Assembly: GCF_032191775.1 (NCBI RefSeq)
Contig: NZ_CP132507.1
Location: forward strand, 1,327,001-1,391,000
Reading direction: 5' to 3'
Length of the DNA: 64,000 nt
Origin: Rhodoferax mekongensis
GTDB taxonomy: Bacteria > Pseudomonadota > Gammaproteobacteria > Burkholderiales > Burkholderiaceae_C
Position numbers and translations under genes: made by a program. Positions 46,718 through 56,504 of the stretch are shown here, one piece after another. The notes below the pieces were generated by a model, which saw only the letters and a program-made list of their open reading frames with translations, did no database searches and was not told the origin of the DNA. The first letter of the stretch is position 1. Each line of letters opens with the position of its first letter.

Positions 46718-49487
46718 GCAGCACCGTGGCGAGTTCGTATTCCATGAAATGAATGACGCCTGTGTCCAGGGTTTTCTGCAGATAGCGACGGTAGTCCCCT
46801 TCGCGGCCTGATGTCTGAGACCACAGCGCCAGATAAAAGTAGGCTTCGCACAGGTTGAGCGTGCGCTCTTCGCGTGATTTTGTCGCTTCAATTTTTTGGA
46901 GCATGGCCTGAGGAGACTCAATGCCCGATATCACCTTGAGCAAGGGATTCGGCCAACCAGCCTGTGTCACATCAGTATTGCCGGGCAATCCAAGCTGCTT
47001 TCGGGCGAGTGCTTGCCAGACCCGCATGAAGCCGTTGTTCAGGCCGCTTTCTGAAGATTTTTCCGCCTGTTCGAAGTCTCTTAACGCTCCTGCGTAGTTT
47101 CCGGAAACATAGCGGACTTGGCCTCGTCGCAAATAAGCTGAACTTGGCTCACTACCCATTCCGATGGCCTTGTTCAGATCGCTCTCTGCTGCTTGTAATC
47201 GCTTGTTCCGCATGTTCCAAGTGGCTCGAACTTGGAACGCAATCCCCAGGTTCGGGCTGCGTCGCACGGCCTGGGTGATGTCAGCCTCGGCCTCCGGCAT
47301 CTGACCCAGGTCCATGTACGCAGCGGCTCGTTGCAGATAGACCTCTGCCATGTCTTCATCTGCGATCTTTCCTGTGTCAATGATTTTGCTTGCCGCTACG
47401 ATGGCCCTCTTGCGATTGGCTTCCGCTTGGTCGCGATAGTTTTCCCGGCTGTTGACGCTGGCCGACACGTTGTCTTCTCTAACGATCACGATATCTGTCA
47501 ACTTTTTCTGGGCATCCTGGTAGGCCTTGACGAAGTCCGCCATGCCTCCGGGAAGAATTTCGTCCGCCATTACCTTCAGGTCCGCTTGAAATGTGAAGAC
47601 GTTGCCCCGAAAGCTGCGGAAAGTGTTGAGTTGGAAAAAAGGGGTGTCCATCTTGTCTTCGATGGGGTCGTCTTGTCCTTGGATTTCCGGCGGAAACTCA
47701 ACTTCCACCCTGTACGTCTGGATGGAGCCAGGCATCGGCAGGCCTAGGGGAAGCCATCGGTCTTTGTCCAAACCGCCCTGACTCAGCGCACCGAGCAACT
47801 GTTGCGCGTTGAAGCGCGCGAACCAGATTCCGCTGGTGTTGTCCCGACTCAATAATCGTTCAATGGTGTAGGCCTCTTCAATTTCAAACTGGTTCAAGGC
47901 CTGAATGTCTTTGCTGACCGGAAACCCGTTGCGCTTGCGTGCGCTCGGGTACCGTTGCAGGTAATTGTCGGTCAGGAACTGCAGACGGGTTGACTCGGGC
48001 TGCTGTTTTTGTGACTGACGGGTAATTTCCGCCAAAGCTCCTTGGAGACTGGTGGAGATGGTTGTGGTGGACTCTTTGTCCAGTCCACCTACCTTGACGG
48101 ATTCCAGAATGCTGAGTTGCAGGTTGGCTTGGCTGTAGCCCAGGGCCTTGAGGTGAACGTAATAGGGAGCATCACGCTGGATAACCAGACCGACGCTGCG
48201 TTGCAGCTTTCCGCTTTGGTGTTCCAGGGGCAAATCCTCGGCATTGAGCGTGGCATCAATCATTTGCTCCGAGCGGTCGCTGTAGACCACCTGTACCACG
48301 GCATGATCGAATGCCAATGGTGTTGGCAGGCTTCCCAAAATGCGTCTTCCCATGGAATCGGATACCAGTACCGGATTGGCCCGGACACCCATCGCGCGAA
48401 GCAGCGTGACCAACAAAAGCGCCTTGTCTTTGCAATCACCAAAACGCCGTTCCAGTGTTACGTCGGGTTGCTGTGGCCGGTGAGTGTTCTCGCTGATTGA
48501 GACAGAAAAGTAGCGAATATCGTCTTGGACAAACTTGGCAGCTTTGGCGATCGCCTGCTTTTGCGAGACGCCGGCAGACAATGCTTTTGCCAGAGAGTTG
48601 ATGGCTGGGGAGGCCGGTTCCGTCCTGAAGAGCTCCGCGGCCCACTGGTGCACGTCGTACCAACTTCCCATGGAACTCAGTTGGAGAATCAGAAACGGAG
48701 AGTAGTCTTTCGGTAGTTTGTTGTCGTAGAAGGCGGGCAGTACTTGGGTCTGGGTAAAGACCTGCTCCTTGTACCGGCCACCGAAAACACTTCCGTTGGA
48801 CGGTGCCTCTTTGAATTGCGGCCCCATGAATTGGCTGGCAATTTTGATTTCCGGGCTGTGTAGTAGGCGCACTTGGCGCTTGTGCACGTACTGCGGATGG
48901 TTCCAATTCACATTGGCAACAAAATGTTCTCCAAACACGGGGTTCTGGCCTGTCACCGAGTAGGCGACATCGATCACATCACCTGCACGCGCATCTGGGA
49001 TTTGGCCTATGGCTGCAGACTTACCACTCAACATCAGCCGCTCAAGCCCGCTTTCCACCTTGGAGACGCGGAAGGTCATGGATTTGAGGACCGGGATTCT
49101 CTGGCCGCCCCGGATCAGGTCAATCCGGTGAATCTTTACCGATTGGTAATCCGGCGAATAGTCCAGGCGGAAAACCCCTACATCGGTTAGCGCAGATGTT
49201 TGCTGGATCCTAGTGATGCGGCGTTCATACGTCACTGATCTGGAGCCGCTGGCCAGAATTTCGCTTCCCCAATATTCGATGTATGCGCCCAATGTCGCAA
49301 TGCCAGGGGGGACAGCTACCACAGAGGCCGGCACTGCCTCTCGGGCCTCGACCCATTCCGGCTCCGGCCCCGTACTGAGTTTGTTGGCCCTGTCCAAGTC
49401 CTGTGCCCGGGACGTATGGGGGAGCGCCAGTGCAAGGACAAAAAAGGCGAGAAACACGCCTACGAAACGAATGAATAAACCTCGCAC
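46710..49487 (-). CDS. DUF3857 / transglutaminase-like / TPR exported protein
   Basis: A 925-residue protein with a signal peptide (cleavage near SRAQ, residue about 29), a DUF3857 domain (residues about 70-250), a transglutaminase-like core with an intact triad (C352 in FGDCKDKA, H395 in AFDHAVV, D411 in MIDATLN), a second beta-rich region, and TPR repeats near residues 720-830. Such proteins occur in many bacteria; a role in cell-surface peptide crosslinking or proteolysis is assumed but not proven. It stands alone, convergent with the CheY gene. Confidence 0.85.
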   Translation of the reverse strand: MRGLFIRFVGVFLAFFVLALALPHTSRAQDLDRANKLSTGPEPEWVEAREAVPASVVAVPPGIATLGAYIEYWGSEILASGSRSVTYERRITRIQQTSALTDVGVFRLDYSPDYQSVKIHRIDLIRGGQRIPVLKSMTFRVSKVESGLERLMLSGKSAAIGQIPDARAGDVIDVAYSVTGQNPVFGEHFVANVNWNHPQYVHKRQVRLLHSPEIKIASQFMGPQFKEAPSNGSVFGGRYKEQVFTQTQVLPAFYDNKLPKDYSPFLILQLSSMGSWYDVHQWAAELFRTEPASPAINSLAKALSAGVSQKQAIAKAAKFVQDDIRYFSVSISENTHRPQQPDVTLERRFGDCKDKALLLVTLLRAMGVRANPVLVSDSMGRRILGSLPTPLAFDHAVVQVVYSDRSEQMIDATLNAEDLPLEHQSGKLQRSVGLVIQRDAPYYVHLKALGYSQANLQLSILESVKVGGLDKESTTTISTSLQGALAEITRQSQKQQPESTRLQFLTDNYLQRYPSARKRNGFPVSKDIQALNQFEIEEAYTIERLLSRDNTSGIWFARFNAQQLLGALSQGGLDKDRWLPLGLPMPGSIQTYRVEVEFPPEIQGQDDPIEDKMDTPFFQLNTFRSFRGNVFTFQADLKVMADEILPGGMADFVKAYQDAQKKLTDIVIVREDNVSASVNSRENYRDQAEANRKRAIVAASKIIDTGKIADEDMAEVYLQRAAAYMDLGQMPEAEADITQAVRRSPNLGIAFQVRATWNMRNKRLQAAESDLNKAIGMGSEPSSAYLRRGQVRYVSGNYAGALRDFEQAEKSSESGLNNGFMRVWQALARKQLGLPGNTDVTQAGWPNPLLKVISGIESPQAMLQKIEATKSREERTLNLCEAYFYLALWSQTSGREGDYRRYLQKTLDTGVIHFMEYELATVLLK

Positions 49488-49587
49488 ACAGCCCCCCTTT
49501 TATTTGGGTCAGGATGCTAGCAAAGGTTTTCGCCACGTAAAGGGCTTGTATGTAGGGAGAGACCCTTGCCGCTGTCTATCACGCGAC

Positions 49588-49624
49588 GAACCTTTCACCA
49601 CAGCTTGCGTGTGGTGAAAGGTTC
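49588..49624. repeat. Perfect 15-bp inverted repeat after iolG
   Basis: Arms GAACCTTTCACCACA and its exact complement flank a 7-base loop, 8 bases after the iolG stop on the minus strand. There is no T-tract on either strand, so it may act as a 3' mRNA stabiliser or a weak terminator. Confidence 0.7.
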
Positions 49625-49632
49625 CTTCATTG

Positions 49633-50628
49633 TCAGAACGTAATGATGCGGTTGCCAGCCGCGCTCTCTGCCGCCGCGTCCGCCAGAATCTGCGCATCGA
49701 CACCGTCTTGCACCGAGGTGCGGAAGCTGCCACCGTTTTGCAGCTGGGTGAAGAAGTGCTCAATCTCCAGACGGTAAGCCGCTGCGTAGCGCTGCAGGAA
49801 GAAAGCTTCGGGGTTGTCTTGCGAGGTGCCTTGGGCGGTGGCCTGCGTTACTTCGCTGGGCTTGTGGTTGCCGCATTGCAGCATTCCTTGAGAGCCGATC
49901 ACTTCAAAGCGCTGGTCGTAGCCGTAGGCGGCGCGGCGCGTGGTGTTGATCTGGCACAGGCGGCCCTTGACGGTCTTGATGGTCACTGCAGTGCAATCAA
50001 AGTCGCCGGCTTTGCCGATGGCAGGGTCCGTCAGGCAGGAGCCGGTGGCGCTCAGCCAAGCGGCCTTGTCGCCATCGCCACACAAAATCCAGCGGAACAC
50101 GTCGAAGTCGTGAATCAGCATGTCGCGGAAGATGCCGCCGGACTGCTGGATGTATTCCACGGGTGGCGCGCCGGGGTCGCGGCTGGTGATGACCAGCATT
50201 TCGGGGTTGCCGATGTCGCCACGGTCCAGGCGGGTCTTGGCTTCATTGAAGGTGGGGTCAAAGCGGCGCTGGAAACCGATCATGCAAGCTACACCGGCCT
50301 GGGCCACCACAGCCGCACAAGCACGTGCGCGCTCGGCAGACAGGTCCACAGGCTTTTCACAAAAAATGTGCTTGCCGGCCTGGGCCGCGCGGGTGATCAG
50401 GTCGCTGTGCGTGGTGGTGGGGCTGCCGATGACGACCGCGTCAATCGACTTGTCCGCAAAGATGGCTTCCACGCTGTCCACGCGTGCGCCGTGTTCCTGG
50501 GCGAGCGATGCCGCGTTGGCGGCCATCGGGTCACTCACCGCAGTGAGTTCAATGCCGGGCATGGCGGCGAGGTTGGCGGCGTGGATGCGGCCGATACGGC
50601 CGGCACCGAAGAGAGCAACTTTTTTCAT
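49633..50628 (-). CDS. iolG: Inositol 2-dehydrogenase
   Basis: A 331-residue Gfo/Idh/MocA oxidoreductase. The NAD loop GAGRIGRIHAANL (residues 8-20), the catalytic Lys in FCEKPVDL and the Asp/His pair in RDMLIHDFDVFRW are present. It oxidises myo-inositol to 2-keto-myo-inositol (scyllo-inosose), the first step of inositol use. It lies downstream of the RpiR regulator on the same strand, divergent from the rest of the pathway. Confidence 0.93.
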   Translation of the reverse strand: MKKVALFGAGRIGRIHAANLAAMPGIELTAVSDPMAANAASLAQEHGARVDSVEAIFADKSIDAVVIGSPTTTHSDLITRAAQAGKHIFCEKPVDLSAERARACAAVVAQAGVACMIGFQRRFDPTFNEAKTRLDRGDIGNPEMLVITSRDPGAPPVEYIQQSGGIFRDMLIHDFDVFRWILCGDGDKAAWLSATGSCLTDPAIGKAGDFDCTAVTIKTVKGRLCQINTTRRAAYGYDQRFEVIGSQGMLQCGNHKPSEVTQATAQGTSQDNPEAFFLQRYAAAYRLEIEHFFTQLQNGGSFRTSVQDGVDAQILADAAAESAAGNRIITF

Positions 50629-50676
50629 GGTGGGGTCTGGGTGTAAGTGGAGGGGAAAAACAAAAACGCGCGCAGC

Positions 50677-51549
50677 TCAGCTTGCGCGCGGACGGGTGGG
50701 TTCGTACTGCAGCTCCAGCCGGTAGGCCAATGCCATGAACAGGCTTTGCACGACGGCCATGGTGTTGGTCAGCGCACGGAATCCGAAGACGCTGGTTTCA
50801 TTCACCAGGATCGAGGTTTGTGCAAACCGCGCCATGGGACTCAGGCTGCTGTCGGTAATGCAAATGATGCGGGCGCCACGCGCGTGGGCGTCCGCCACGA
50901 TGCTTTCGGTCTCCGCCGCATAGGGTGCGAATGAAATGGCCACCATAACATCCCCGGGCCGCAGGCCGCGCAGCTGCCCGTCCTGCATGTTGCCCAGGGC
51001 GGTGATGTGCTGCACCCGCTTGTCGGTGTGCTGCAGGGCATAGGCCAAGTAGGTGGAGATGGCAAACGAGCGGCGCGAGGCCATCAGCCACACCGTGTCT
51101 GCATGGAACAGCAGGTCCACCGCTTCCTCAAACGCGGGCTCCTGCAAGCTGCTTTGCAGCTCTTCCATTCCGGCAATCCCGCCGCCAATGACGGCATGCA
51201 CGATGTCAGCACCTGTCAGGTCTTTGGCTTCGGACTCAATGGCACTGCGGATGCGCGACTGGTAATCCCTGCTGGGCGAGATATGGCGCGCCAGCCCGTC
51301 CCGGAACAGCTTTTGCATTTCCGTAAAGCCGGTAAACCCGAAGTGCTTGGCAAACCGGATCACCGCGCTGGGCTGCACTTCGCACTGCTCCGCCACCTGC
51401 TGGATGGACTGAATGCCCAGCTGCCCACGGTGCTGCTCCACGTACGTACCGATCTGCTTGAGCTGCCGGCTTAAAGACGCGTAGCCTGCCGCAATCGCTG
51501 CGATCAGAGCTTCTTCGCTATCGGGGGCGGTGGGGGTGGTGGGGCTCAT
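50677..51549 (-). CDS. RpiR-family regulator of inositol catabolism
   Basis: A 290-residue RpiR regulator: an N-terminal HTH_6 domain (SIQQVAEQCEVQPSAVIRFA) and a C-terminal SIS sugar-phosphate-binding domain (ADTVWLMASRRSFAISTYLA, then AISFAPYAAETE and ITDSSLSP). In rhizobia an RpiR protein (IolR) represses iol genes until an inositol intermediate is present; the same role is inferred here from its divergent position next to iolC. Confidence 0.9.
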   Translation of the reverse strand: MSPTTPTAPDSEEALIAAIAAGYASLSRQLKQIGTYVEQHRGQLGIQSIQQVAEQCEVQPSAVIRFAKHFGFTGFTEMQKLFRDGLARHISPSRDYQSRIRSAIESEAKDLTGADIVHAVIGGGIAGMEELQSSLQEPAFEEAVDLLFHADTVWLMASRRSFAISTYLAYALQHTDKRVQHITALGNMQDGQLRGLRPGDVMVAISFAPYAAETESIVADAHARGARIICITDSSLSPMARFAQTSILVNETSVFGFRALTNTMAVVQSLFMALAYRLELQYEPTRPRAS

Positions 51550-51559
51550 GTGCTGTCGG

Positions 51560-51660
51560 TAATTGAAACAAATTATCCATCAATAAAAAACTTTGAAACG
51601 AAAATTTGTTCATTGAACTATACTAAATCGAAAAATAATTCTATTTTCTAAAGTTCTTCG
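51560..51660. promoter_or_regulatory. AT-rich divergent iol promoter/operator region
   Basis: This AT-rich stretch lies between the RpiR gene and iolC. It holds a direct TTGAAAC (near 51563 and 51593), an AATTTGTTC that is the inverse of GAA(A)CAAATT, a GAAAA...TTTTC imperfect palindrome (51630-51648) and a -10-like TATACT at 51619-51624. GAA/TTC-type half-sites fit known RpiR operators, but the exact site is not resolved. Confidence 0.5.
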
Positions 51661-51673
51661 ATCAGGAAGCACC

Positions 51674-53638
51674 ATGACACAACTGAAATTTCCGCAGGGG
51701 CGCGACATCGACCTGGCCTGCCTAGGCCGGCTGGCCGTGGACCTGTACGCCGAGCAATTCGGCAGCGCCCTGGAAGACGCGCGCAGCATGGCCATGTACC
51801 TGGGTGGTAGCTCCGCCAATCTGGCCTTTGGCGTAGCCCGCCTGGGTTGCAAGAGCGCCATGATCTCCCGCGTGGGCAACGAACAGATGGGCCGTTTTCT
51901 CACCTCCACCTTGCAGGCCAATGGCTGCGATGTGAGCCAGGTGCAGATCGACCCCCAGCGCCTTACCGCCCTGGTTCTGCTGGGCATCAAGGACCGCGAC
52001 ACCTTCCCCTTGCTGTTCGTGCGAGAAAACTGCGCTGACATGGCGGTAGACGCGGCGCTGATCGATGAATCCTTTATCGCCCGCTGCCGTGCACTGGCCA
52101 TCACCGGCACCCACCTTTCCACCACCGGTACCCGTGCTGCGTCTACCCGCGCTCTGGAGTTCGCCCGCAAGCATGGCGTGGTGCGCGTGCTGGACATCGA
52201 CTACCGCCCCGTGCTCTGGGGTCTGACCAGCCGCGGCGCAGGTGAAAACCGCTATGTGGCCGATGCCGCTGTCACCCGGCAATTGCAAGAAATGCTGCCG
52301 CAGTTCGACCTGCTGGTCGGCACCGAAGAAGAGTTCTTCATTGCGGGTGGCGTGCCCAACGACCTCATGGCCAGTCTGCGCGCTGTGCGTGCGCACAGCC
52401 AGGCCGTGCTGGTGGTCAAGCGGGGCGCTGCAGGTTGCACCGTGATTGAAGGCGCCATTCCCGCTGCGATTGACGATGCGCCCACCTTCCAGGGCGAGCG
52501 GGTTGAAGTGCTCAATGTGCTCGGCGCGGGGGATGCGTTTCTCTCCGGCCTCATGGCCAGCCTCTTGCAGGGCAAAGACTGGGCGCAATCCACCCAGACG
52601 GCCAATGCCTGCGGCGCCATCGTGGTGTCCCGCCACGCCTGCTCTGCCGCCATGCCCACGCCACCCGAGCTGGTGCACTGGTTCGGCGGTAGCCGCAACC
52701 CGCAGGTCGATGCGGACCAGCAATTGGCCCACCTGCACCGCGTCACCGCGGCACGCCCGGTGTGGATTGAGTTGTGCGTTATGGCCTTTGACCACCGCAG
52801 CCAGTTTTACGACCTGTGCCGCCAGGCAGGCGCCCCCGAGTCCCGCATTCCGGCTCTCAAGAAGCTGCTGGTCACCGCTGCAGAGCGTGTGGAGCAGGGC
52901 AGCTGCTTGCAAGGCGCCACCGGCGTGCTAGTGGATGGCGGCAGTTACGGTGCCGACGCATTGGCCAGCGCCACAGGCCGGGGCTGGTGGGTAGGTCGCC
53001 CGGTGGAGCTGCCCGGCTCGCGCCCCTTGCGGTTTGACGGCACCCGCTCCATTGGCACTGCACTTACCCATTGGCCCACCCAGCAAGTGGTCAAGTGCCT
53101 CGTGCACTACCACCCGGACGACCACTACACCCTGCGCCTGGAGCAAGAGCAAAAAGTACTGGAGCTGTGGGAAGCCACCCGCGCCAGCGGCAATGAACTG
53201 CTGCTCGAAATCATCCTGCCCAAGGCCCTGGTGGTCGCGGGCGAGGAAGACGCCGCCGTGCTGCGCGCCGTCAAGCGCTTCTACAACCTGGGCGTCAAGC
53301 CCGAGTGGTGGAAGCTGGCCCCCATGCAAGAGAGCGGCTGGGCCGAATTGAAGGCGCTGATCGACGAGCGCGACCCGTATTGCCGTGGGGCCGTCATCCT
53401 CGGGTTGAACCAGCCCATTCCCCATTTGGTAGAGAGCTTCAAGCTGGCCACCAACCCGGTAGTCAAGGGCTTTATGGTGGGCCGTAGCCTCTGGGCCGAC
53501 GCCTCATTAACATGGCTGTCCGGCCGCATGTCTGACGAAGAATTTGTGACCGAGGTTGCCGGCAACTTCACCACCCTGGTGAACGCATGGCGAGCACGTC
53601 GTGGTTCTAGCCACGCTTCTTCAGCGGCAGCAGCCTGA
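51674..53638 (+). CDS. iolC: Fused 5-dehydro-2-deoxygluconokinase and DUF2090 aldolase-like protein
   Basis: A 654-residue two-domain protein. Residues about 10-335 are a PfkB kinase with GGSSANLAFGVARLG and the C-terminal VLGAGDAFLSGLMAS (catalytic Asp), which phosphorylates 5-dehydro-2-deoxy-D-gluconate. Residues about 345-640 are a DUF2090 domain, related to IolJ-type and class I aldolases, that probably splits the product to acetyl-CoA precursors (malonate semialdehyde and DHAP). The fusion replaces a separate iolJ. An AGGAAG site precedes the ATG. It is the first gene of the operon. Confidence 0.93.
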   Translation: MTQLKFPQGRDIDLACLGRLAVDLYAEQFGSALEDARSMAMYLGGSSANLAFGVARLGCKSAMISRVGNEQMGRFLTSTLQANGCDVSQVQIDPQRLTALVLLGIKDRDTFPLLFVRENCADMAVDAALIDESFIARCRALAITGTHLSTTGTRAASTRALEFARKHGVVRVLDIDYRPVLWGLTSRGAGENRYVADAAVTRQLQEMLPQFDLLVGTEEEFFIAGGVPNDLMASLRAVRAHSQAVLVVKRGAAGCTVIEGAIPAAIDDAPTFQGERVEVLNVLGAGDAFLSGLMASLLQGKDWAQSTQTANACGAIVVSRHACSAAMPTPPELVHWFGGSRNPQVDADQQLAHLHRVTAARPVWIELCVMAFDHRSQFYDLCRQAGAPESRIPALKKLLVTAAERVEQGSCLQGATGVLVDGGSYGADALASATGRGWWVGRPVELPGSRPLRFDGTRSIGTALTHWPTQQVVKCLVHYHPDDHYTLRLEQEQKVLELWEATRASGNELLLEIILPKALVVAGEEDAAVLRAVKRFYNLGVKPEWWKLAPMQESGWAELKALIDERDPYCRGAVILGLNQPIPHLVESFKLATNPVVKGFMVGRSLWADASLTWLSGRMSDEEFVTEVAGNFTTLVNAWRARRGSSHASSAAAA

Positions 53639-53660
53639 ACCCCGCAGGACGGAGATTTAC

Positions 53661-55532
53661 ATGACGACAACCCAACGACTCACGCTCTCGCAAGCTCTGG
53701 TCAAGCATCTCGCCGCCCTCAAGGTGGAAATGCATGACGGCAGCATCCAGCCCTACTGCGGCGGGGTGTTCACCATCTTCGGGCACGGCAATGTGGCCGG
53801 TTTCGGCGAAGCCTTGTGGGCCGAGCGCCAGGCGCTGCCCACCTACCGCGCCCATAACGAGCAGGGCATGGCCCATGCCGCCATCGCCTATAGCAAGGCG
53901 CACATGCGCCAGCGCATCATGGCAGTCAGCACCAGCATTGGCCCCGGCGCCACAAATTTGGTCACCGCTGCCGCCGTAGCGCATGTGAACCGTCTGCCCG
54001 TGCTGCTGCTGCCCGGCGACACCTTTGCCTCCCGCGCGCCGGATCCGGTGCTGCAGCAGGTCGAGAGTTTTCAGCAGGGCGACCTGAGCGCCAACGATTG
54101 CTTCCGCCCGGTGACGCGCTTCTTTGACCGCATCACGCGCCCCGAGCAAATCCTTACCGCCTTGCCGCGTGCCATCCAGATCATGACGGACCCTGCAGCC
54201 TGCGGTCCGGTGTGCCTGGCGCTGCCGCAGGACATCCAGACCCATGCGTTTGATTGCCCCGAGAGCTTCTTGCACCCCGAGCTGATCCAGTTCCGCCGCC
54301 CGCCCCCTGATGCGCGCGAACTGCAAAAGGCAGTCGCTTTGCTGAAGACAGCCAAGCAGCCCCTCATCGTGGCCGGTGGTGGTGTGCTCTACAGCCACGC
54401 GGGCGAGGCGCTACGTGCCTTTGCCGAAGCGCATGGTGTGCCCGTGGTCGAGTCGCATGGCGGCAAGAGCAGCCTGGCGTGGGACCACCCCCTGAATCTC
54501 GGCGCCATCGGCGTGGACGGTGCGCCCAATGCCAATGTGCTGGCCCGCGAGGCCGATGTGGTCTTTGCCGTGGGCACCCGCCTGCAAGACTTCACTACCG
54601 GCTCGCACGCCCTGTTTGCCAACGCCAGGTTGCTCAGCCTCAACGTGCAAAGTTTTGACGCCAGCAAGTGGAGTGGCACCGCCTTGGTGGCCGATGCGCT
54701 GGTGGGTCTGCAAGCCTTGAGCGCAGCGCTGGGCACATGGGCGGCAGACAGCGCCTGGACTGCGCGCGCCCAACAACAAGCAGCGCTGTGGAACGCGCGG
54801 GTCACCGAGCTCACCACCGCCGCGCCCCAGCCAGGCGTGCTGCCTTACGACGCCGAGGTGATTGGCGCCGTGCGCGACTCCCTCAACGACGCAGGTGGCG
54901 ACAGCGGTGTGCACGACGTGGCCATTTGCGCCGCCGGCACCCTGCCTGCCGAGCTGCACAAGCTCTGGCGCGCCAGCCGGCCCGGCAACTACCACATGGA
55001 ATACGGCTATTCCTGCATGGGCTACGAGATTGCAGGCGGCCTGGGCGTCAAGCTGGCCCGGCCTGAGCAAGAGGTCATCGTACTGGTGGGCGATGGCTCG
55101 TACATGATGATGAACTCCGAGCTGGCCACCTCCGTAATGCTGGGCAAAAAGATCATTGTCGTGGTGCTGGACAACCGCGGTTACGGCTGCATCCAGCGCC
55201 TGCAAACCGCGTCGGGTAGCCCGGCCTTCAACAACCTGCTGGACGACTGCATTGGCGAGGGCGGCGAGGCCAGCAGCATCGACTTTGCGCTCCACGCCCG
55301 CAGCATGGGTGCAGACTCCGTGCATGTGGCCAACGTGGCCGAGCTCAAGGCCGCCATGGTCAAAGCCCGCGCTGCCACACGCAGCCAGGTACTGGTGATC
55401 GACACCACCCACACCCGTACCACCGAGGGCGGCTGCTGGTGGGAGGTGGCGATTCCCGAAGTGTCCGCGCGCAGCGAGGTGCTGGACGCCCATGCCCGCT
55501 ATGTCGCCGGCAAGCAAGAACAACGTGTTTGA
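53661..55532 (+). CDS. iolD: 3D-(3,5/4)-trihydroxycyclohexane-1,2-dione hydrolase
   Basis: A 623-residue thiamine-diphosphate enzyme. The N-terminal Pyr domain has the catalytic Glu in YRAHNEQGMAHAA, the central domain is DHS-like, and the PP domain carries VLVGDGSYMMMNSELATS. It opens the cyclitol ring to 5-deoxy-glucuronate. The ATG at 53661, after GGAGATTTAC, was chosen; the longer frame overlaps iolC. The gap to iolC is 22 bases. Confidence 0.95.
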   Translation: MTTTQRLTLSQALVKHLAALKVEMHDGSIQPYCGGVFTIFGHGNVAGFGEALWAERQALPTYRAHNEQGMAHAAIAYSKAHMRQRIMAVSTSIGPGATNLVTAAAVAHVNRLPVLLLPGDTFASRAPDPVLQQVESFQQGDLSANDCFRPVTRFFDRITRPEQILTALPRAIQIMTDPAACGPVCLALPQDIQTHAFDCPESFLHPELIQFRRPPPDARELQKAVALLKTAKQPLIVAGGGVLYSHAGEALRAFAEAHGVPVVESHGGKSSLAWDHPLNLGAIGVDGAPNANVLAREADVVFAVGTRLQDFTTGSHALFANARLLSLNVQSFDASKWSGTALVADALVGLQALSAALGTWAADSAWTARAQQQAALWNARVTELTTAAPQPGVLPYDAEVIGAVRDSLNDAGGDSGVHDVAICAAGTLPAELHKLWRASRPGNYHMEYGYSCMGYEIAGGLGVKLARPEQEVIVLVGDGSYMMMNSELATSVMLGKKIIVVVLDNRGYGCIQRLQTASGSPAFNNLLDDCIGEGGEASSIDFALHARSMGADSVHVANVAELKAAMVKARAATRSQVLVIDTTHTRTTEGGCWWEVAIPEVSARSEVLDAHARYVAGKQEQRV

Positions 55533-55559
55533 TTTTTAGATTCAGAAAGAAGCATTGAT

Positions 55560-56486
55560 ATGACCTGGAACGTCCGCATCGGCATCAACCCCATCTCCTG
55601 GTTCAACGACGACATGCCCTCCCTGGGCGGCGAAACTCCGTTGGAAACCGCGCTGCGCGAAGGCAAAGAAATCGGCTACGTCGGCTTTGAGCTGGGCAAC
55701 AAATTCCCCAAAGACGGCCCATCGCTCAAAGCCAAGCTTGATGAGTACGGCCTGGCCTGCGTGTCCGGCTGGTACTCCGGTTTTTTGGCCGAAGTAGCAC
55801 CCGGCCAGAGCAATGCCGACGCCGTAGCCGCCGAGATCGAGCGCTGCAAGGCCCACATGAGCAAGCTGCAATACAACGGCGTGAACGTGGTGGTGTATGG
55901 CGAGTGCGCAGGCACTGTGCAAGGCCAGATGGGCACCCCCGTCAACAAGCGCCCCCAGTTCGCAAGCGAGGCCCTCTGGCAAGGCTACGCCGAGCGCCTG
56001 AACGCATTCGGCGAGCACCTCATCCAGACCTACGGCATCAAGCTGGCCTACCACCACCACATGGGTGCCTATGTGGAGTCCCCGGCTGACATCGACAAGC
56101 TGATGACGCTCACTGACCCCGCCAAGGTTTTCCTGCTGTACGACACAGGTCACGCCTATTTCGGGGGCGCAACCGACCCGGTGGTCTTGCTCAAAAAGCA
56201 CGTCAAACGCGTGGTGCATGTGCACTGCAAAGACGTGCGTACCCCCGTGATTGCCCAAGCCCGCAATGATGGCTGGAGCTTTTTGCACGGCGTGCTCAAC
56301 GGCACCTTCACCGTGCCCGGCGATGGCACCATCGACTATGCCGCCGCCCTGCAAGTGCTGCGCGACGCGGGCTATGAAGGCTGGCTGGTGGTTGAGGCCG
56401 AACAAGACCCTGCTGTTGCCCCCAGCTACCAGTACGCCCAAAAGGGCTACCAGACCCTCAGCGCTCTGGTCAAAAGCATCGCCTGA
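55560..56486 (+). CDS. iolE: Myo-inosose-2 dehydratase
   Basis: A 308-residue TIM-barrel of the xylose isomerase-like group. It begins VRIGINPISWFNDDMPSLGG, a family signature, and has metal-ligand regions LAYHHHMGAYVES, LLYDTGHAYFGG and HVHCKDVRTPV. It dehydrates 2-keto-myo-inositol to the diketone used by IolD. It lies 27 bases after iolD and 18 before iolB. Confidence 0.95.
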   Translation: MTWNVRIGINPISWFNDDMPSLGGETPLETALREGKEIGYVGFELGNKFPKDGPSLKAKLDEYGLACVSGWYSGFLAEVAPGQSNADAVAAEIERCKAHMSKLQYNGVNVVVYGECAGTVQGQMGTPVNKRPQFASEALWQGYAERLNAFGEHLIQTYGIKLAYHHHMGAYVESPADIDKLMTLTDPAKVFLLYDTGHAYFGGATDPVVLLKKHVKRVVHVHCKDVRTPVIAQARNDGWSFLHGVLNGTFTVPGDGTIDYAAALQVLRDAGYEGWLVVEAEQDPAVAPSYQYAQKGYQTLSALVKSIA

Positions 56487-56504
56487 TTTGCAAAGGACAT
56501 CACC

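Noticed and set aside
49588..49624. Hairpin after iolG as a standard intrinsic terminator
   Set aside because: The stem is strong but there is no T-tract on either strand, so it is listed as an inverted repeat only.
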